Shown: piece after piece, positions 39,601 to 54,600 of the stretch
Position numbering within the stretch: position 1 is the first letter of the stretch
Layout: each line of letters begins with the position of its first letter
Source: Rostratula benghalensis
Taxonomy: Eukaryota; Chordata; Aves; Charadriiformes; Rostratulidae
DNA: 64,000 nucleotides
Assembly: GCA_013399305.1 (NCBI GenBank)
Contig: VXAI01000067.1
Coordinates: 987,490-1,051,489 of the forward strand
Direction: 5' to 3'
Position numbers and translations under genes: made by a program
Notes under the pieces: model-generated
What the model was told of the DNA's origin: nothing
The model's input: only the letters and a program-made list of their open reading frames with translations
Database searches by the model: none

Positions 39601-42600
39601 AGCCATCCTTGCTCTCTTAGTACCATTTTGACATCCCCATTTCTCTAATTTCACCTATCTGCCAGTTCCTGGTTCACTACAAAACTTGTAGAACATAAAA
39701 TAGCTGAGCAAAAGTAATTTCTCATGGACCTTTCCATAGAAAAGGTGCTTTCAGAATGGTGACTCCTGGAGTTGAAATTTATATAGGGAATGAGTAAATG
39801 CAGCCGAGAACTTACCAAACAGTTCTCACTTTGCCACTTATGTATAAATACGTTCCTTCTTCTCTGGGCTGCAATATAAGAAAGCACAACTATCTGAAAT
39901 CCTTTCTTTTGTTTACAGTGAAAACAAATACTTTTTCCTATGAATCACCCTGAAATTTTATATGAATATTTTCCATTCATACCTTTTTTTTCTTATTGAG
40001 CTGGTAAGCTGAAAATTTTTGTTACAGTTGAAAATTTTTGTTGCAGTTGCAACAGAATAAAGTCAAATATAAGTATGTATGATACTTCAGTCAAGTTTGT
40101 GTTATGGACTTCATTTTTTCTTTGTGTGTTTTTTTTTCCAAAGTGATTCAAACTTTCATGATGGCCAGTTCTAACAAAGAAAAAAGAACCTCTTTTAAAA
40201 CATTGTAGATCATACCTAATGCAAAGATAAACTGACAAGAGCATTTCCAAGTAAAGCAATTCTTATATCTAGGTCAGCTGCAAAATGGTAATGAAAATGC
40301 ATCTTAAACAGAGGTGCTCAAAACGGTCAGTGTCACTGTTTTGTCACATGTAAGGTTCCTTGCAACATAGTTGGAACAGAGTTGATGAAATTCTGTAAAA
40401 ATCAAAGCTTTTCTAAAGTAAGCTGTTACATGTATAAAGGTATCTCATACCCAACCTCAACATAAAAGTTGCAAAAAGTTACAGGAATAACTACGTAAGA
40501 GCAGCTGTAAGGACAGTCGCATTCATGCTTCCAATTGGCCTTGAGAAGTACACAAATAATGACTGAGTGGTTTTTCTACATAATTTTTTTTTCAGTGACA
40601 GCTTGTACGGTTTGGCACTCCAGAAAAATGCTGTAGGAAAAGAAAAGAGGCCTAAATAAGGTCTGAAAATAAAGAAGCCGTTAAGAGAAAGATCACTCTT
40701 CCGATCCTCTTCTGCTTTAAACTAGAGCCTAGCTTTGCACTCCTAATCCAGAAAAAAAATCTTTTGAAAAAAGGCAGAATTTCCTTATATAAAGAAACTA
40801 GGATTCAATATTTCTTTCTGTAGGAAGATGTGTAAAGGCTTGGTAAAAGTAATTTAAAAAAAAAACAAACAAAAACATGGAAGTTAGTAAAAGGGCACAT
40901 GTTTCTGTTCACATGCATACACGTATATATACACATATGTTTTTATATTTTAGGAACAGAAATATGGAATCTTGTAAGCACCTGACTTTTTATTGTGATC
41001 TTAAACATTTACTATGAATCTATTGAGGGTATTACCCAGGCCAAACTAGCACAGGTAGCTTAATGTAACTACAGTCTGCTGTGCTATAGTCTAAATTTCC
41101 TTTTGTGGTGGTGTAATTTGGATTACAGGTCTCATTCTGAAGGGGTGGTCTCTGCACTGTTTTCCTTCATCCTGAATGTTTAACTAAGCATGAAATTCTG
41201 TTTTTAAAAAAACATTTAACTGAAGTAACCCTGGCTTACCAGATGATCTTGGTCATGTTTTATAATGGCCCTGTCCTTATAATTTATGGTTTTTTGCAAA
41301 GTTTACCCAGTGATGACCAGGAGTTTCAGTACTGTCCCCATTTCCTCTTTGTGTCTTGGATGTGCTGTGACCCTCTAATGATTCTTCTTCCAATACAGAG
41401 TTGCTGACAGGCACAGAGAAACAGGAGCTTAGCACAAAACCTGTATGCTCACAGTTCTTGCCATCTTGGGAAAGTGGTAGCTGATTCTTTTCATTCTGCA
41501 CCTCCACACACAGCATAGGACAAAGGCCCTGCTCTGCTGTGCTGATGCAGGAGAAGGGTCCTTGCTGGCATTGCAGCAGTGGTAATAAAAGTCAGTGGTG
41601 TTTTATTAGACTTAGCATTTTCTTGTTTCCGTGTACACAGCAATCTCTAAGCCATCAGTTTTTTACCCTTGAGTCCTTTCACATTCATCGCAGTGCTTAC
41701 AATGGCTCCATTGAATCTATTGATAGATGAGTTTTCAGCAAGGCTGAGGAAATCAGTTTATCTACAGCAAAACCAGACAGCACAGTTAAATACACATCTA
41801 CTATTTAATGGGGTGACTCCTGCTTATTGAAGAATGTATTTACATTTTAAAAAAAATAGCTATAAGAATTACAAGGGAGAGAGGATAATTTCTAATAGTA
41901 TTTTAGCTTACAGAATTGCTTAGTGTCGAAGGGACCTGTTGAGATAGATCATCTAGTCCAATTCCCCCTGCTCAAGCAGGAGCAGCTAGAGCAGGTTACC
42001 CAGGACTGCATCTGGCTACCTTCTGGAAAATGTGTTAAAATATATGTTAGTCTGTGCATTTTAACACCTCGAACTGTATCATTCAAACCTGCTAGCTGTT
42101 TAAGGAGGATCCAGTGCTAACATTGTCAAACCATTTGTAATCCTTAATGTTCTGCATTTTTTCTCACTTGTGTGCTCTACCATCTAGAGGGTGTTTGTCC
42201 TGTGGAAATGATTGAGTGAGTGCTGTGAAATGAAAGTGCATGTTATGCTGATAATTTCTAGTGTACTTGCCTAATAAAATGCTAAAAATGGAAGAGTTAC
42301 TTTAAAAATATAAAATAAGCTGACAAAATTACAGTGGTTTATGGGATGCGGTAGGGAGTGGTTTTAACTAATAGTCACACTATTAACTACAGACATGCTG
42401 TTTGGGGAATTCTCCTGTTTACACTTGACAATGACTGTATTCACCTGCTTGTAACTTAAAACAAAAAGATGGGGAGAACCATTAGGTACTTGACTGATGA
42501 TTTCACCTAATTTAGGAGGAAACTGGGTCTTTCAGGGATGGGAGATTTTAGGATCTCAAAAGCTCCTATGTCTGCTTAACTTTCTGAGAACTACAACACA

Positions 42601-45600
42601 GAATGAAGCAGTAAACATGCACTGGAAAGAGCATGCTGTATGCACTTTCTTCAAAGTGTAATTAAGGTGGATCTTAGTGAGACACCTTGAACTGCTTCTT
42701 CAAAGGCCATTGGACTAGTCTCTGTGCTAGAATAGTATGTCCAGACATTTTAGTTCAGTTGAGCAGTACAGTGACAGAATACTACTTGAGCTTGAAATGT
42801 TTATAAGAGGTAATAGTAAAACCAGTGAGCAATGAATTGTAATTGTCCTGCTGGGATATGATGAAAGCCTTTGTGAGAATCTCCATATCCCGGTGGGACA
42901 GTATGGGTGGTAACTTGGAGAGATTTGTAAAATGGTAGTATGACAGCTTTACAGTCAGATTAATACAGGCTTCAAAAGAAACCACAGGGTCAAAAATGAC
43001 TTCCAGACTGCAGGCTTTAAAGCCCAAAAGATCTACCATTGAAATGGGCAGTTAAAAAAGAGGTGATACATAGCTGTGCAAAGAGTCAATGTTAGATTAC
43101 TTGGGCTCCAATAAATTTTAACATAAGATATAATTTAATGATGCAGATACTATGTCTGAAATTGATTGCACCTCATGGTGTGAATTATTTCAGTTACTTT
43201 ATCCTTGAGGTGAAAAGGAGTAATAAGAGGACAATTTGAGGGACTGAAATAAGGAGAGGGTAATATTTTAGTACACTGGAATTGGGTAGCCATTTAGGGA
43301 CTCACAAAGAACAAGCATGAGAAGCAGGTCAGGTGGAAAGATAGGCAAGAAGATGGCAGAGGAGATCAATCAAATAGATTTTACACATCTCGGGAAGAGA
43401 GCGCTGAAGGCAGGTTGAGAAGTTCAGACTGCTGCTCAGGCAGGGGAAACCCAGCAGAGATGTGCATTCCATTCATCTGAACGGCTCTCCTAGTAAAAAC
43501 ATTGCTAGACACAAGCACAGTCCAGGAATGGCAAATGATGAATGACTTAGCAAGCTATCTTGCTGGGTATTTAATCTGTGTGGTTATCTAAATAATTTGA
43601 AATGCTTCTCTTGGCCTGAGCCAGGCTGGGCAAAATGAAGTGCCATGCATTAAACCTTGTGCTATTTCAGCTCTTGGGTCCCAGCAGGAACCCAACAAGA
43701 TATGGGTCCATGAAAGGTGATACTATATTAAACTAACAGTACAAGTTGTATCAAACTCAGTTCCAAATTCAATACAAAATGTTGTGTTTTTAAAAGGCAT
43801 TTTAAATCTAGCACTAGCACTTCAGTCCCTTGCTGATGTCAGTACCAAGAAAATGCTCTGTACAGCTGCTGACTGTAAGGAAGATGAGAGGTTAAATTGG
43901 GTTAGTGGAAATGAAAGACGTGCAGTGGAAGAAGTATTGGTATCAGACTGTTTACGGAATTTGTCATTAAATAACAGAAGTGTTTAAATTGAAGGGCCAA
44001 TTTAAAGCATTCCTTTTTAGAATTTTTTCCCCTTTTATGTGAAATTGAAATTATTTACAAAGGTGTACAGGCAAATTTAATTTTTTGCCCTCTTTAAAAC
44101 CAAAAAAGTAAAGATTATGGTAAATCCATCTTAGTCTCTTACTGCTAAAGCCTTCTTGAGGTAGGGCCTGAGCCACCAATGTGTATTAGAATAATTCTGC
44201 TATTCTTACTACAGTTGATTACAGTGCTCTGTTATAAAGGGTGGAGGCACTTGGTTGTTCTCCAAAGAAAGTGAGTAATAATTGACCTAATGTACAGAGC
44301 ACATGAATAACATATTCTTTTGGTAAGAAATTTATGTTTTACAGGGTGTGCTAGAGTTCACATCCCTTTTTCACATCTTCCAAAAGATTTTAAAATACTC
44401 AGCTGCTCTATTAAATTTCTAATTCAACAAATACTCAAATAGAAAGTATGCATTAGATAAAGCTTTTGAGTTGAATCCAAACATTGAAAAATCTTTTAAT
44501 CTGCCTTGAAAACAGCTGTTTAGAATTTTGAATAGAAATAACAACTTCCTTCAGCCTATGTTGTTGATGTCTGCTTCAGTCTCAAGCTGGGAGGAATTTC
44601 TCTTTCTTACTCTGATGCAAAGTCTTGCTGCTGTTGCAATGATTTGACTATCCCCAAAACATAGCAGGAGTGGTACCCTGGTCCTGTTTGAAATGAATGG
44701 TAACACTTCCTTTGAATTCAATATAATGGAGGGGAGATTTACTCAGAAGACTTGAACACTTAAATCGTAGTTGTCTGGAATGTAGCTACAGGAGCTCTTA
44801 TTGTTGTCTCCCACTACTAAGAGACTGCCACTGTTATTCATTCTTGATATGAGAATTGTGGTTTTTAGTGTCTGAAATAATTTAAACCAATCAGGTGGGT
44901 TTTCTATACATGCACATGCAACATCTATTCTTTGTTCATAAATACTTGGATAATCTTACCAAAAGTTATGTAGTGACTCTGCATTAAATAACACAAATGA
45001 AATTTCTAGGCAACTGCCCATTACATCCAGGGAAATACCAGAAGAGTTCAAGATGGCTAACATGACAATGAATATGAAGAGCAGTAATGATTTGCAACTT
45101 ACTGTAAACTACTGCCAAACCCTGCAGGCAACTGTTTGCATTTATTCTACAGCTTTTTGTTTTGCTATGTCCAGAGGGTAGATTATACATTCATTTCACA
45201 CACAAGTGCATGCATATTGGTTGTGTATTCAAACATTTGGGCAGTATTTTAACGTCTGAGGAAGAAGTCTTCTACCAATCAGAGAAACAAAGTCTAGGTG
45301 AAACTTCTCACTAACTATGGAAGTGATCCAAAGCCTACTCATATCAAAGAAAGGGACACCCGAAGACTTAGGTGGGCTTTGAATCGTGAGTCCTGCTCTA
45401 GAAGAACCTGCTTTGGCAGGGGGGTTGGACTAGATGATCTCCAGAGGTCCCTTCCAACCTGTATCATTCTGTGATTCTGTGAGTCAAGATTTGACATGGT
45501 CAGATCTTGTCAGACAGGTTTCAAGAAGCTGTGCAAGGTTATTGAAAAAGCAATTACCTCTGTGCTGTGTTACCACACAATACCATCAATCAGTAATTGT

Positions 45601-48600
45601 GGATAAAAGTAAGAAGTGCTCAAAGGCACAAGCCACGAATACGAAAACTGTGTTCTGTGGCTGTAGGGTATGGAAAATATATTGTTGTTGTTGTTTTGGT
45701 TTGATTTGGTTTGGGTGGGTTTTTTTAACAGTATTGTGTGTGGTTTGAGATCCTGTTCAGGTGGAGCACCCTGGACTCTCTACACCTCTTTCAAAGCTGA
45801 AGGAGATTGCAGGCAGTGGGGCTTGCTGCCCAGTAGAGCAGCAGTCTGATGCTCATATGAAAAATACACAAGGTCACATTTGGGAACATGGCTTTTAATC
45901 AGCTGTTTAAAAGTTGCTGATCCAATTTCAAGTTCCTGATTTAAATTAAATGGAGGGGGGCAAAATTTTGGCATACTGCCAGGCAAGAGTTCAATCCAGT
46001 GGTTACCTTATTTCAAATGTGTTGGGTAATTACATTAACTTTATAATTTAGGCTTATTAGTATATTCACTAATAAAAAATTGTTATGCAAGGGCAATTTA
46101 ACCATTGCAAGTTTATTTTATAAGACTCAACTGTTTGATACTTTAAAATATTTTTTCTAATATGAATGTTAATTATCACAAGTGTAGTTGAAACCTGAAG
46201 CTTAATTATTGAAATAGGTGTTTGGTCATTTTCCTGACAAGAATAATATGGATAAAAGACATTTTTTCTGGTCTAACTTACCTTTTTGATATAGTGCAAA
46301 ATACCTCTGATAATCAGGAGGAAGTTTTGTCTTCGACTGAAGTGTTTTAAGCTATGAGCTTTCTACTATTTTATGAGAGTTTTTTTACAGCCACCTACAA
46401 GTTTTCCCACAGTGCTGGTTTACAAGCAGCTGAAACTTTAGACACCACCCAGAACAGTCTGTTGTTCCACTAACATAGCTGGAAGAGATACACATGTGTA
46501 TCGGTGACCACCTGGATTCCTAAATGTACCCATTCTATTAAAAATTAAAAGAAAATATTTCCTAGATTTTGAAGTACAAGTTTAAATTGGCACTGTAATT
46601 GCTAAACTTTGCAGCTTAGACAGATGCCAGAGCTCCCACAGAGGAACTTTAAACGGCATTATGCCTTACTCTGTACGCTTACTCCTCTTAACTCTTTGCT
46701 GCTCCCCAGCAGTAGATGGGAGCTCCCTCCTGTTTCCCTTCCTCTTCTCTCCTCTTACCAGTCGCAGGAACCCCAAGGTGCTGCCCTTCATGCACCATTG
46801 TCTCGTGCTCCAAGCAAAAGACAACTTTTAATACCTAAAATACCCCCTGTCTCAGCTGTGAATCTGCTTTTGGCTTGAGGGGGCTAGGGGAGCTGAATTG
46901 GACTGCTAGCTTCCTGACAGCTTAATACTTCGTTCAAAGCCCAGTGCAGTTAAAAGGAAAAAGATACTCAAGGGTTTCAGTGGTGTGGATCAGACCCTAT
47001 ATCCAAAAGGGTAAGGTAAGCATTGAGTTATTCCTTAAATACAGATCACCTCACTTCTATTCTTTCTGTGACAGGAAGCCACCACTTGACAGGACCACCA
47101 CTTAACCTCAGTTGCTGCTTTGTATGATGCTGAGTTACAAAAGGAAGACTTTTGGGGAGATAAAAAATGAACAGGATGCTCTTAGCAGTGTGGTGACTGT
47201 GAAATGGAATTTGTTCTTCTTAGAAATAATTTAAATCTGTATCTTTTACTGCCCCTTTATTTTCCTTTTTTGAAAGATGCATTTTGAATCTAAAGATTGG
47301 AAAAGAATTAGGCCTTGCCATTGTTTATTCTGCTCCAATCAATTGTTCAAATTGTACCTTCAGTGTAAAAATATTTCAGAAGACAGCACAAGTATTTAGT
47401 ATCTGTCAGAAATCCATTAGACACAGTTTTAAATTTTTCCTTACTCAGTACACTCAATGTTATTTCTTTGAGATGGATAGAAAGTAGCTGCCTCTTTTAA
47501 CAGACAAGCAGTGCTAGATTAGGCCATTCTTCATGTGGTTTGTAACCTTGTTTTAATCTCAAACCCTCGTTTATCACTGGCCTGGTGTTGGTTTGTCTTG
47601 ATTTAGGATTGTGGTATTGAACTATACAAATAATGTCAAGGTACATAATTTGTACCTTATCAGCTTGATAATATCAAAGTAGAAAAACAAAAGGGAATCA
47701 ATTGGGAGCAAAATGCCTTTGGGAAAAATCGGTGGTCAATACGTGTGATTTGTGTAATCCTTGTTTATTCATTCTTGGTTACCCAGTGGCAGCTACTGGA
47801 TAACTTTCCAGAGTGCACACCCAGGTGAGACACTGTGGTCTGCTGTATCAGCAAGACGCTCGTCACATTGCTGTGATATTCTCTGGCATCTTTTTGCTTG
47901 GCAGGGTGTGAAGGTGGGCGCTGCTGATGCCCCTTCCCCTGCAAAGCGCGGTGCTTGCTGCTGGTCACCCATCTCCCGGGTGGAGCCGGCACTGCTCCCG
48001 CTCTCCACGATACACGTATTCTGCTCCTGGATGGCTTTGCCTGGCTGGCTGCCCTCTACTAGCTGGCTCTCCGGACCTCCTTTTTAACTAGTTAGTTGGC
48101 CAGCCTGTCCTGGCAAACCTCCCTCTCCTGGTTGGCTGGCGACGCTCTCGGTCTGGCCGGCCTTTTCCTTCCCTTCCCCTTCCTTTTCTCCCCTTCTCAC
48201 ACATGGTGTCTGCTGGCTCCCACTGTTTATCTCTCCATGTCTCCGTGCCTCCCACTCATTTGTTAGATTTGCTTTGATCCATCTTGTCTTTGCAGCCTTC
48301 CTGTTTTTCTTCCCCCTGCTCTTTTGCTGTTTTGCTTCTTTGTATCCTTGTTTCCTTCACACTTGTTCCCTGAAGGCTCTCTGCTCTGTCTTCCCCCAGC
48401 CTACAGGCAGCATGCATCTTTTCCAGAGCTTGCTGTCTCGCTTTTGCTGGTTCATCTGATCTAGTAACTACTTGATTTGAAAACAGGTACTAACAGAACA
48501 CCAATTAATTTTATAGGTTGGAGGAACACTTCTGTTTATCACTTTGTATGTCCTAAAGGCCTTTTAGCAAATTCCTTTATAAAATCTAGTTTGTGCTTAC

Positions 48601-51600
48601 ATAGAAACGCCTGTGATAAAATCCCAACTGAAGCATTGTCACGCTTCTGTGTCATCTTTCCCATAATTGTGGATTATCAAGTATCTGTGTATTCTCTATA
48701 ATTCACTGTCATCTCCCCTAGGACTCTTGGAAATGTCACAGACATCACAATTATAACTATAGTCTCACAAACACTTCATTATTTCCTCATGGAATAAGTA
48801 CTTTTGGGGGATCACAATGATGGGAAAGGAAGTGCAGGGAAAATTCATGGCAGCTGAAGATTTGCTACTGAAGTTTCTACGAGAGAGGGCATAAAACTCT
48901 GTGGCCATTCTGCTCATTTCCATCTTGGATTCCAGAGTCCTTATTCAGACACAGTTTTGTCTGAGTTATGGCTAGGGAAACAGATCTCTATCGTTAGATG
49001 CTATAGTGTACCTTATGTCAGCTGTGGTTAAAACCCCTGTAAATATCTGTACTTTTTGTTGCTGTTGGGGACAAACCCTATTTCTAAGTGCTTCTTTTGC
49101 TCTTTCTACATGGCCAATATTGTCATTCTCACTAATTATGGGATACTTAGTATTATAAATCACTCTAAATACCGATTAACAAGTCAGTCCCTACTGGTAA
49201 CTACACAACCTTGTCAACTAGAAGATACTGTCATCCTCCAAAATGTGTTTTCTCCTTTCATGACAGAAATGTGAATCCGACATGAGAGAGCATTGTTCCC
49301 ATGTAGCAGCCCATTCCCTTCAAGTGAATATCATTGGTCCTTCTATAAGATTTTAAAAGGTTTTTGATTGCTTTTCATGTGTGTATCCAGTATAGATATG
49401 GTTTTGGAAAAAGAAAAAAAAAGAATTCATAGTGGCTATTGAGTTGGAAAAATAATTGGACGACCCAATTGATTGTGCATGAGTTCCTCTGTGGAATGCA
49501 TTTGGCTGCTGTTGCACTTGCCCAGCACAGAAATTCCCAGGAGCTAATTCCTCTGGTCTTTTACTAGAAACTGACAATTAATTTAACATAAAAGTAAAAA
49601 AGGAAACAACCCCCCCAAAACCTTGAAGAGTTTTAACACTAAATAACATTACATGAAAGTTATTTTCTTATTTTATTACAGTAATGCCAAGAGGCCTGAA
49701 CTCAGCCCGAGGCTCCCTTTATCATTCACAAAACACACAAGTCTGTGTCCCAAAGGCTGTGTAGTCTGAAGAGGAAAAAACCCCACTAGCATCCAGAAGT
49801 ATTGGCAGCCCCTGGTTACATGTGGGGAGCTAATATACAGGGAGATTAAGTCACTTGTGTAAGGACGTACAGGGAGTCTGCAGCAGTCTGAAACTGAACC
49901 CAGGTCATCTCAGTCCCAGCCAAGTGTCTCAACCACAAAACTATCCCTCCTCTTCGGTATGTCAGTGGCCAAAAAGTAGTTTCCATCCTTTCGTACACAA
50001 CATTTTGTAAGGCTGTGAAGTATTATGTATTAGACAGGCATCTGGATCAACAGCAGTTTCTGCGGATACTTTTATCTGTAAACAGAAGCAAAGCTTGTAA
50101 GGGCTTTGTAAATTTTACATAAATTACAATTTTATCTATAAATAGCATAGTGTAATCTATAAATACTGTACTTAATTTAAAAGCATTTTAACGGTTTGTA
50201 AGAATGGAAAATATATTCAAAGGATTTCTGTGTTTTGTGGCTCTCTAATTTTCATATGCTTCAGGTTCTGGTAGTACTCACGATGCATTAGCAGTGATGC
50301 GTAGCTACGCCTGGCTGTGTAGCGTGTTACACCATGTGGTGTAAGCTGAGAAAGGGAGGCTCGGGTTGCGTGACAGGCTAAGGCCACCCGTGTTACTCAA
50401 AGGTTAAGTACTCCTGTGTTGGGAGTTAGTGAGGCTTGCAGTTCGCTGACCTAAATCTGAGTGATTCTTATTATGTTGAGCATTTACTTAACTTTTGGAG
50501 AATTTCTGCATAGCCAGAGTGTAACAAAACTTCTGCTTTATTTTTTGTGCCCCAAATGGAAGAGGTAGGGGGAGGGGAAAGTGCAAGTATGTGGAGATAC
50601 ATATGCGTGTATATCCATCATCTTCCTTCAACTGGGATCTCCCATTTTTGTATAAAATCAGCATTACTGTGTTGGAGTATACAAAGAACAAGCTAGAGCT
50701 GTTTGTTCCCTTCAGTGTCCTACTTAGCTGTTTGCAGACACCTGCCTCATTTCTTGAACCCCTGATTCCATTATCCCACATCCTCCAAATAGAAATTACC
50801 TAACTAGTTCTCACTGACATATGTTCTGGAGCACCAATTTTCTGAACTGCATTAGTTGAAACCATTAATTCCAGATGTCCTGTACATTTACACAGATAAA
50901 TTTCAGTGATTGTCATGACAAAAAAATTATAGAATCAACTTTGAAGGACCACTGGGATTTATGCAGCACGGAGGTGAGAAAAACCTTGTTTTTTTCAACC
51001 CAGAATCTCTGAAATAAGTAGTGAGAAATCCAAAACTGTACAGCAATCAGTTTAACGGACCGTTTGGTACAGACAATGGTTTCCAAGATTCTGATGCTAT
51101 TCCCCGTGAGCACTTAATTAGTAAAATACAATTTGAGTGTGTCACTTTAGGTTGAGCCAGTATGGCCCAGCTTTTGGAAAGAGGCCTCTGAAGCTGGGTG
51201 GATCTCTCCCCCTGCCCCCCTTCCCTAGCGCTGGCTGTTTCTGTGTGAGGGTGTGTGCATGTACAGTCACAGGCAGTGGGATTCCCCCACTGAATTGTCA
51301 TTCTCTGGTCAAAGTCAGTGAGGGTAACCCTTTACCTGTAACTGGCACCTGGGCTTCATGCTGGATGTCCATGACTGGACACCTACAAAATCAACAAATA
51401 CTATTTAATAGGGAAGAAACAGAAATCTGTCAGGATTTCAGTTTCAGAGCTTGAATGTTCATATTCGAGGCACTGAGGCTGTTGACTTTTTTGCAAGTTT
51501 CAATTATTTGTCCCATGTGTGGAGGCAATTGAAATCTTAGGACCTGACATTCCCATCAACAAGAGAAGATGCCAGTTTCCAGTGCTGAGGTAAAAATAGA

Positions 51601-54600
51601 TCTGCAATATCTCTTACACTGAAATAATATGTACATAGCAAGTGTGAAGAGTAAGAAAAGGCCAAAGGCATCAGCACAGATGCTATTAAAAAGTTAAGAC
51701 ATGGTAAACAATATGCTAAGCATGTGGAGTTACTTGCATTTTGAGTAAAAGCAAAAAAAGTTTGCTACGTTTGGCGAGGGTAAGTCTTTTTAGAAAGATT
51801 TACAATTGTTCTTAGCCAATATCTTAATTTAAAAAATTAAGTAAAATGTGCTCTTCGTTACACTGCCAACAGAAGACTCAGTAAAGGCCTTTCAATCTTC
51901 TTGCCTGCAGTGTCCAAGTAAGACGAGAATTTAACCCTAAGTTTGGCAATTAAGGATTCTGTCCCTCCCTCCCACCCGCCATTTTAAGATAACTAGTTCT
52001 GCACACCTTACTGCTCGCCAAAATCAGGCTTTTGGTGTGGTTTCAACAAAGAGTATTTAATTGATGATTGTCATAAATAGTTTCTGTAACCTTAGATTAA
52101 AAATGTGATGGATGCATAAACTCCTCAGTCACTTGATGCCAGCAATTTGTTGACTTTGTGGGCCATCCACCCATTGTTGCTAAGCAAAATGAAGACTCCT
52201 TCAACTAAGTGGTCAATGAGGACAGGAATGCCATTAGACCTTAAAGAAATAATATGGATTTACTTTTTAAAATTAAATACTAGTATATTGGGTGTTCATT
52301 GGCTCTTTCCAGTAAATGTGGAAGTCTAGAAGCCCTGTGAATATCTTAGATTTTCTGAAGACCATTCACAGGTAGCTACAGAGCAAGCAGAGGAGAGAAC
52401 CCTACACTCAGTTAAAACTTGTACAATCCAAAGAAGACTGTAAGAATAAACTGAGGGGTAGGGTCCATAACAATGTCTCCAGAATTGTACAAAAAATGAA
52501 GAGTAATGAAACACACAACTGTTAGCACCTTACATACTTTATATTGGTGGGTATAGTTTATATATATTTAATAAAATTATATTTGCTTAGTTGAAAGCAT
52601 TTGTGAGTCAATGTTAGATCATTTGCCTTCTTGGAAAGATACATTTTCTACTTCTAGAAATAGGTATCGAAGTTAGTTATATAGTATAATTATGAGATAA
52701 CTCCAGAGTTATGGCACATAGACTGTAACATTTCAACAGAGATACCATCAGACCTATTCAGAGTTAAGTAGTGCATGTTATTACTGTGTTTATTTTTGGA
52801 CCACAGGCTAATGCAAATCCCATATATGTGGTTATGCAAAATGAGCCAGGTTCTCATCATGATTACACTGGTGTACACACAGAGTGATGTCACAGTTTCA
52901 TTGAGTAAGGAATCTGATCCCGTAACACAGAAGGTTATATGGTACTTCGATTAAGTGGTTGATGTGATTCACCATAAAGTTAGAGGTGACATTAGGCTGA
53001 AGCAATTTTTTGTATGTAATTGACTGAAATTTGTAACACTTTCTGAGATTTTTGGAGGGTGTTATTGTGCAATCATGAAATAAGTGTTAAAAGATTTTTG
53101 CGAAAATCAAAACAGTGTATGTTGTCATTGCTTTCCAGGTACTTCCTGTGTCTTTTTACCTGGCCATTTACAACATAAAACCCTGTGTTGCAACTTTACT
53201 CAAAAGGAACAGTATTAGTTATTCCAGAGTCTTCATGCTAATTAATTTTTTTTTTTAAATTTACACATTTACATAATTTGAATGAAAATACCTGGCTGAA
53301 AAAAATTGGCCAGAGAGCTGTCTGCTGTGTGGAGAAGAATCTTTTCAGGAATACAATCTGTACGCTCCTTGCTTTTGTTGCATGGAAGTTTTCCACCACC
53401 ATAATTTCTTGGGAGTGCTGGTCCTTTTCGGTTATGGCAAAGAGGGAACTTGCTTAGGACAAGCCAGACAATTCCTGGCAGCTCTTACAAAGGAGTAAGA
53501 ATAAATTATGATTTCTCTAATCACCTTGTTAAAAAGCTGCCAGGCCTTTAGAATTTCTGCATTCTGTTAGGACCACAAAAGTTATTTGTCCATGTGTCAT
53601 TATGATAACATATACTTACCAACACCGAAAATGTCCTTCCTATACTGACTTCCCTTTAAGCAATCCACAATGAGTCAACTTCTCACCATTCCTGCTGTAT
53701 GTTTACTTGTATTTCACTTAGCTTGAGCAGTGAAATTGGCTCCCTTTCTCCTCTCACCTTCCCTTTTTATTTATAACCCCGTTTTCAGTTCTGGACTGAG
53801 TTTCATTCCAGTGCTCTGCAGTTGTATTGTTTCATTACACTGCAGAGGAACCATTACATTTTAGAGAGGAAAAAAAAAAAGTTATTTCTAATGTATTGTA
53901 CCACTCCCTCTCCTTTTTAAATGTGAGTACTCTCTCTTTAAATCCTGTGTGTTGCATTGTCTGAAAGCATTTTCCCTTTCTTTGGATGTTGGTCTATTTA
54001 ATATATTCTAAGTCATTAGGACTATTTTTCGTACACAGTTCGCACTACTTTTGGATAGTCTCAGTTATTTTATAGTCAGTGTCTTCTGCGGGCAAAGAAA
54101 ATGAATATACAGAGCTGGTCTACTTTGTCTTTGCCTTGCTATTTAATAGTTAATGCTTTGTGGTATGTTAAGAGAATTTCTATAACGTGGCACTTCTTAA
54201 GAACTCTTTTTAAAAAGTAGTAATAAACTACAGCCAACTTGTTCATTTTAAGTGAAACTTCCAGAGTTCTTCTATTGAATCCATTCTCCTTAATAATCAT
54301 CTGGTCTTGACAATAAATATGTCACCAAAGTTAGTTACTTTTTTGCAAAAAAAGAGATGAAAATCAACTTGGAATTTTATTTTTTTGTTACTTGCCTGTG
54401 AAAGAAATTGGAAAAAATTAAAATCTGCAAATAAATGTTCCTTTGTAGCTTATACAGCAAAGTAGGGTGGGTAGGAGTCTGTCAGGTAACTGATTATTCA
54501 GAAACGAGAAGTTATTCTGCATTTAGCTGCATTGCTTACTGTTTTCTTCATCATGGAAAAGAATAAAATGTGGTAACAATTTTCTGTATTTGGACTGCTG

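Noticed and set aside
47761..48087. 108-codon plus-strand open frame in intron 5
   Set aside because: Overlaps a low-complexity GC-rich block, with competing open frames on the minus strand.
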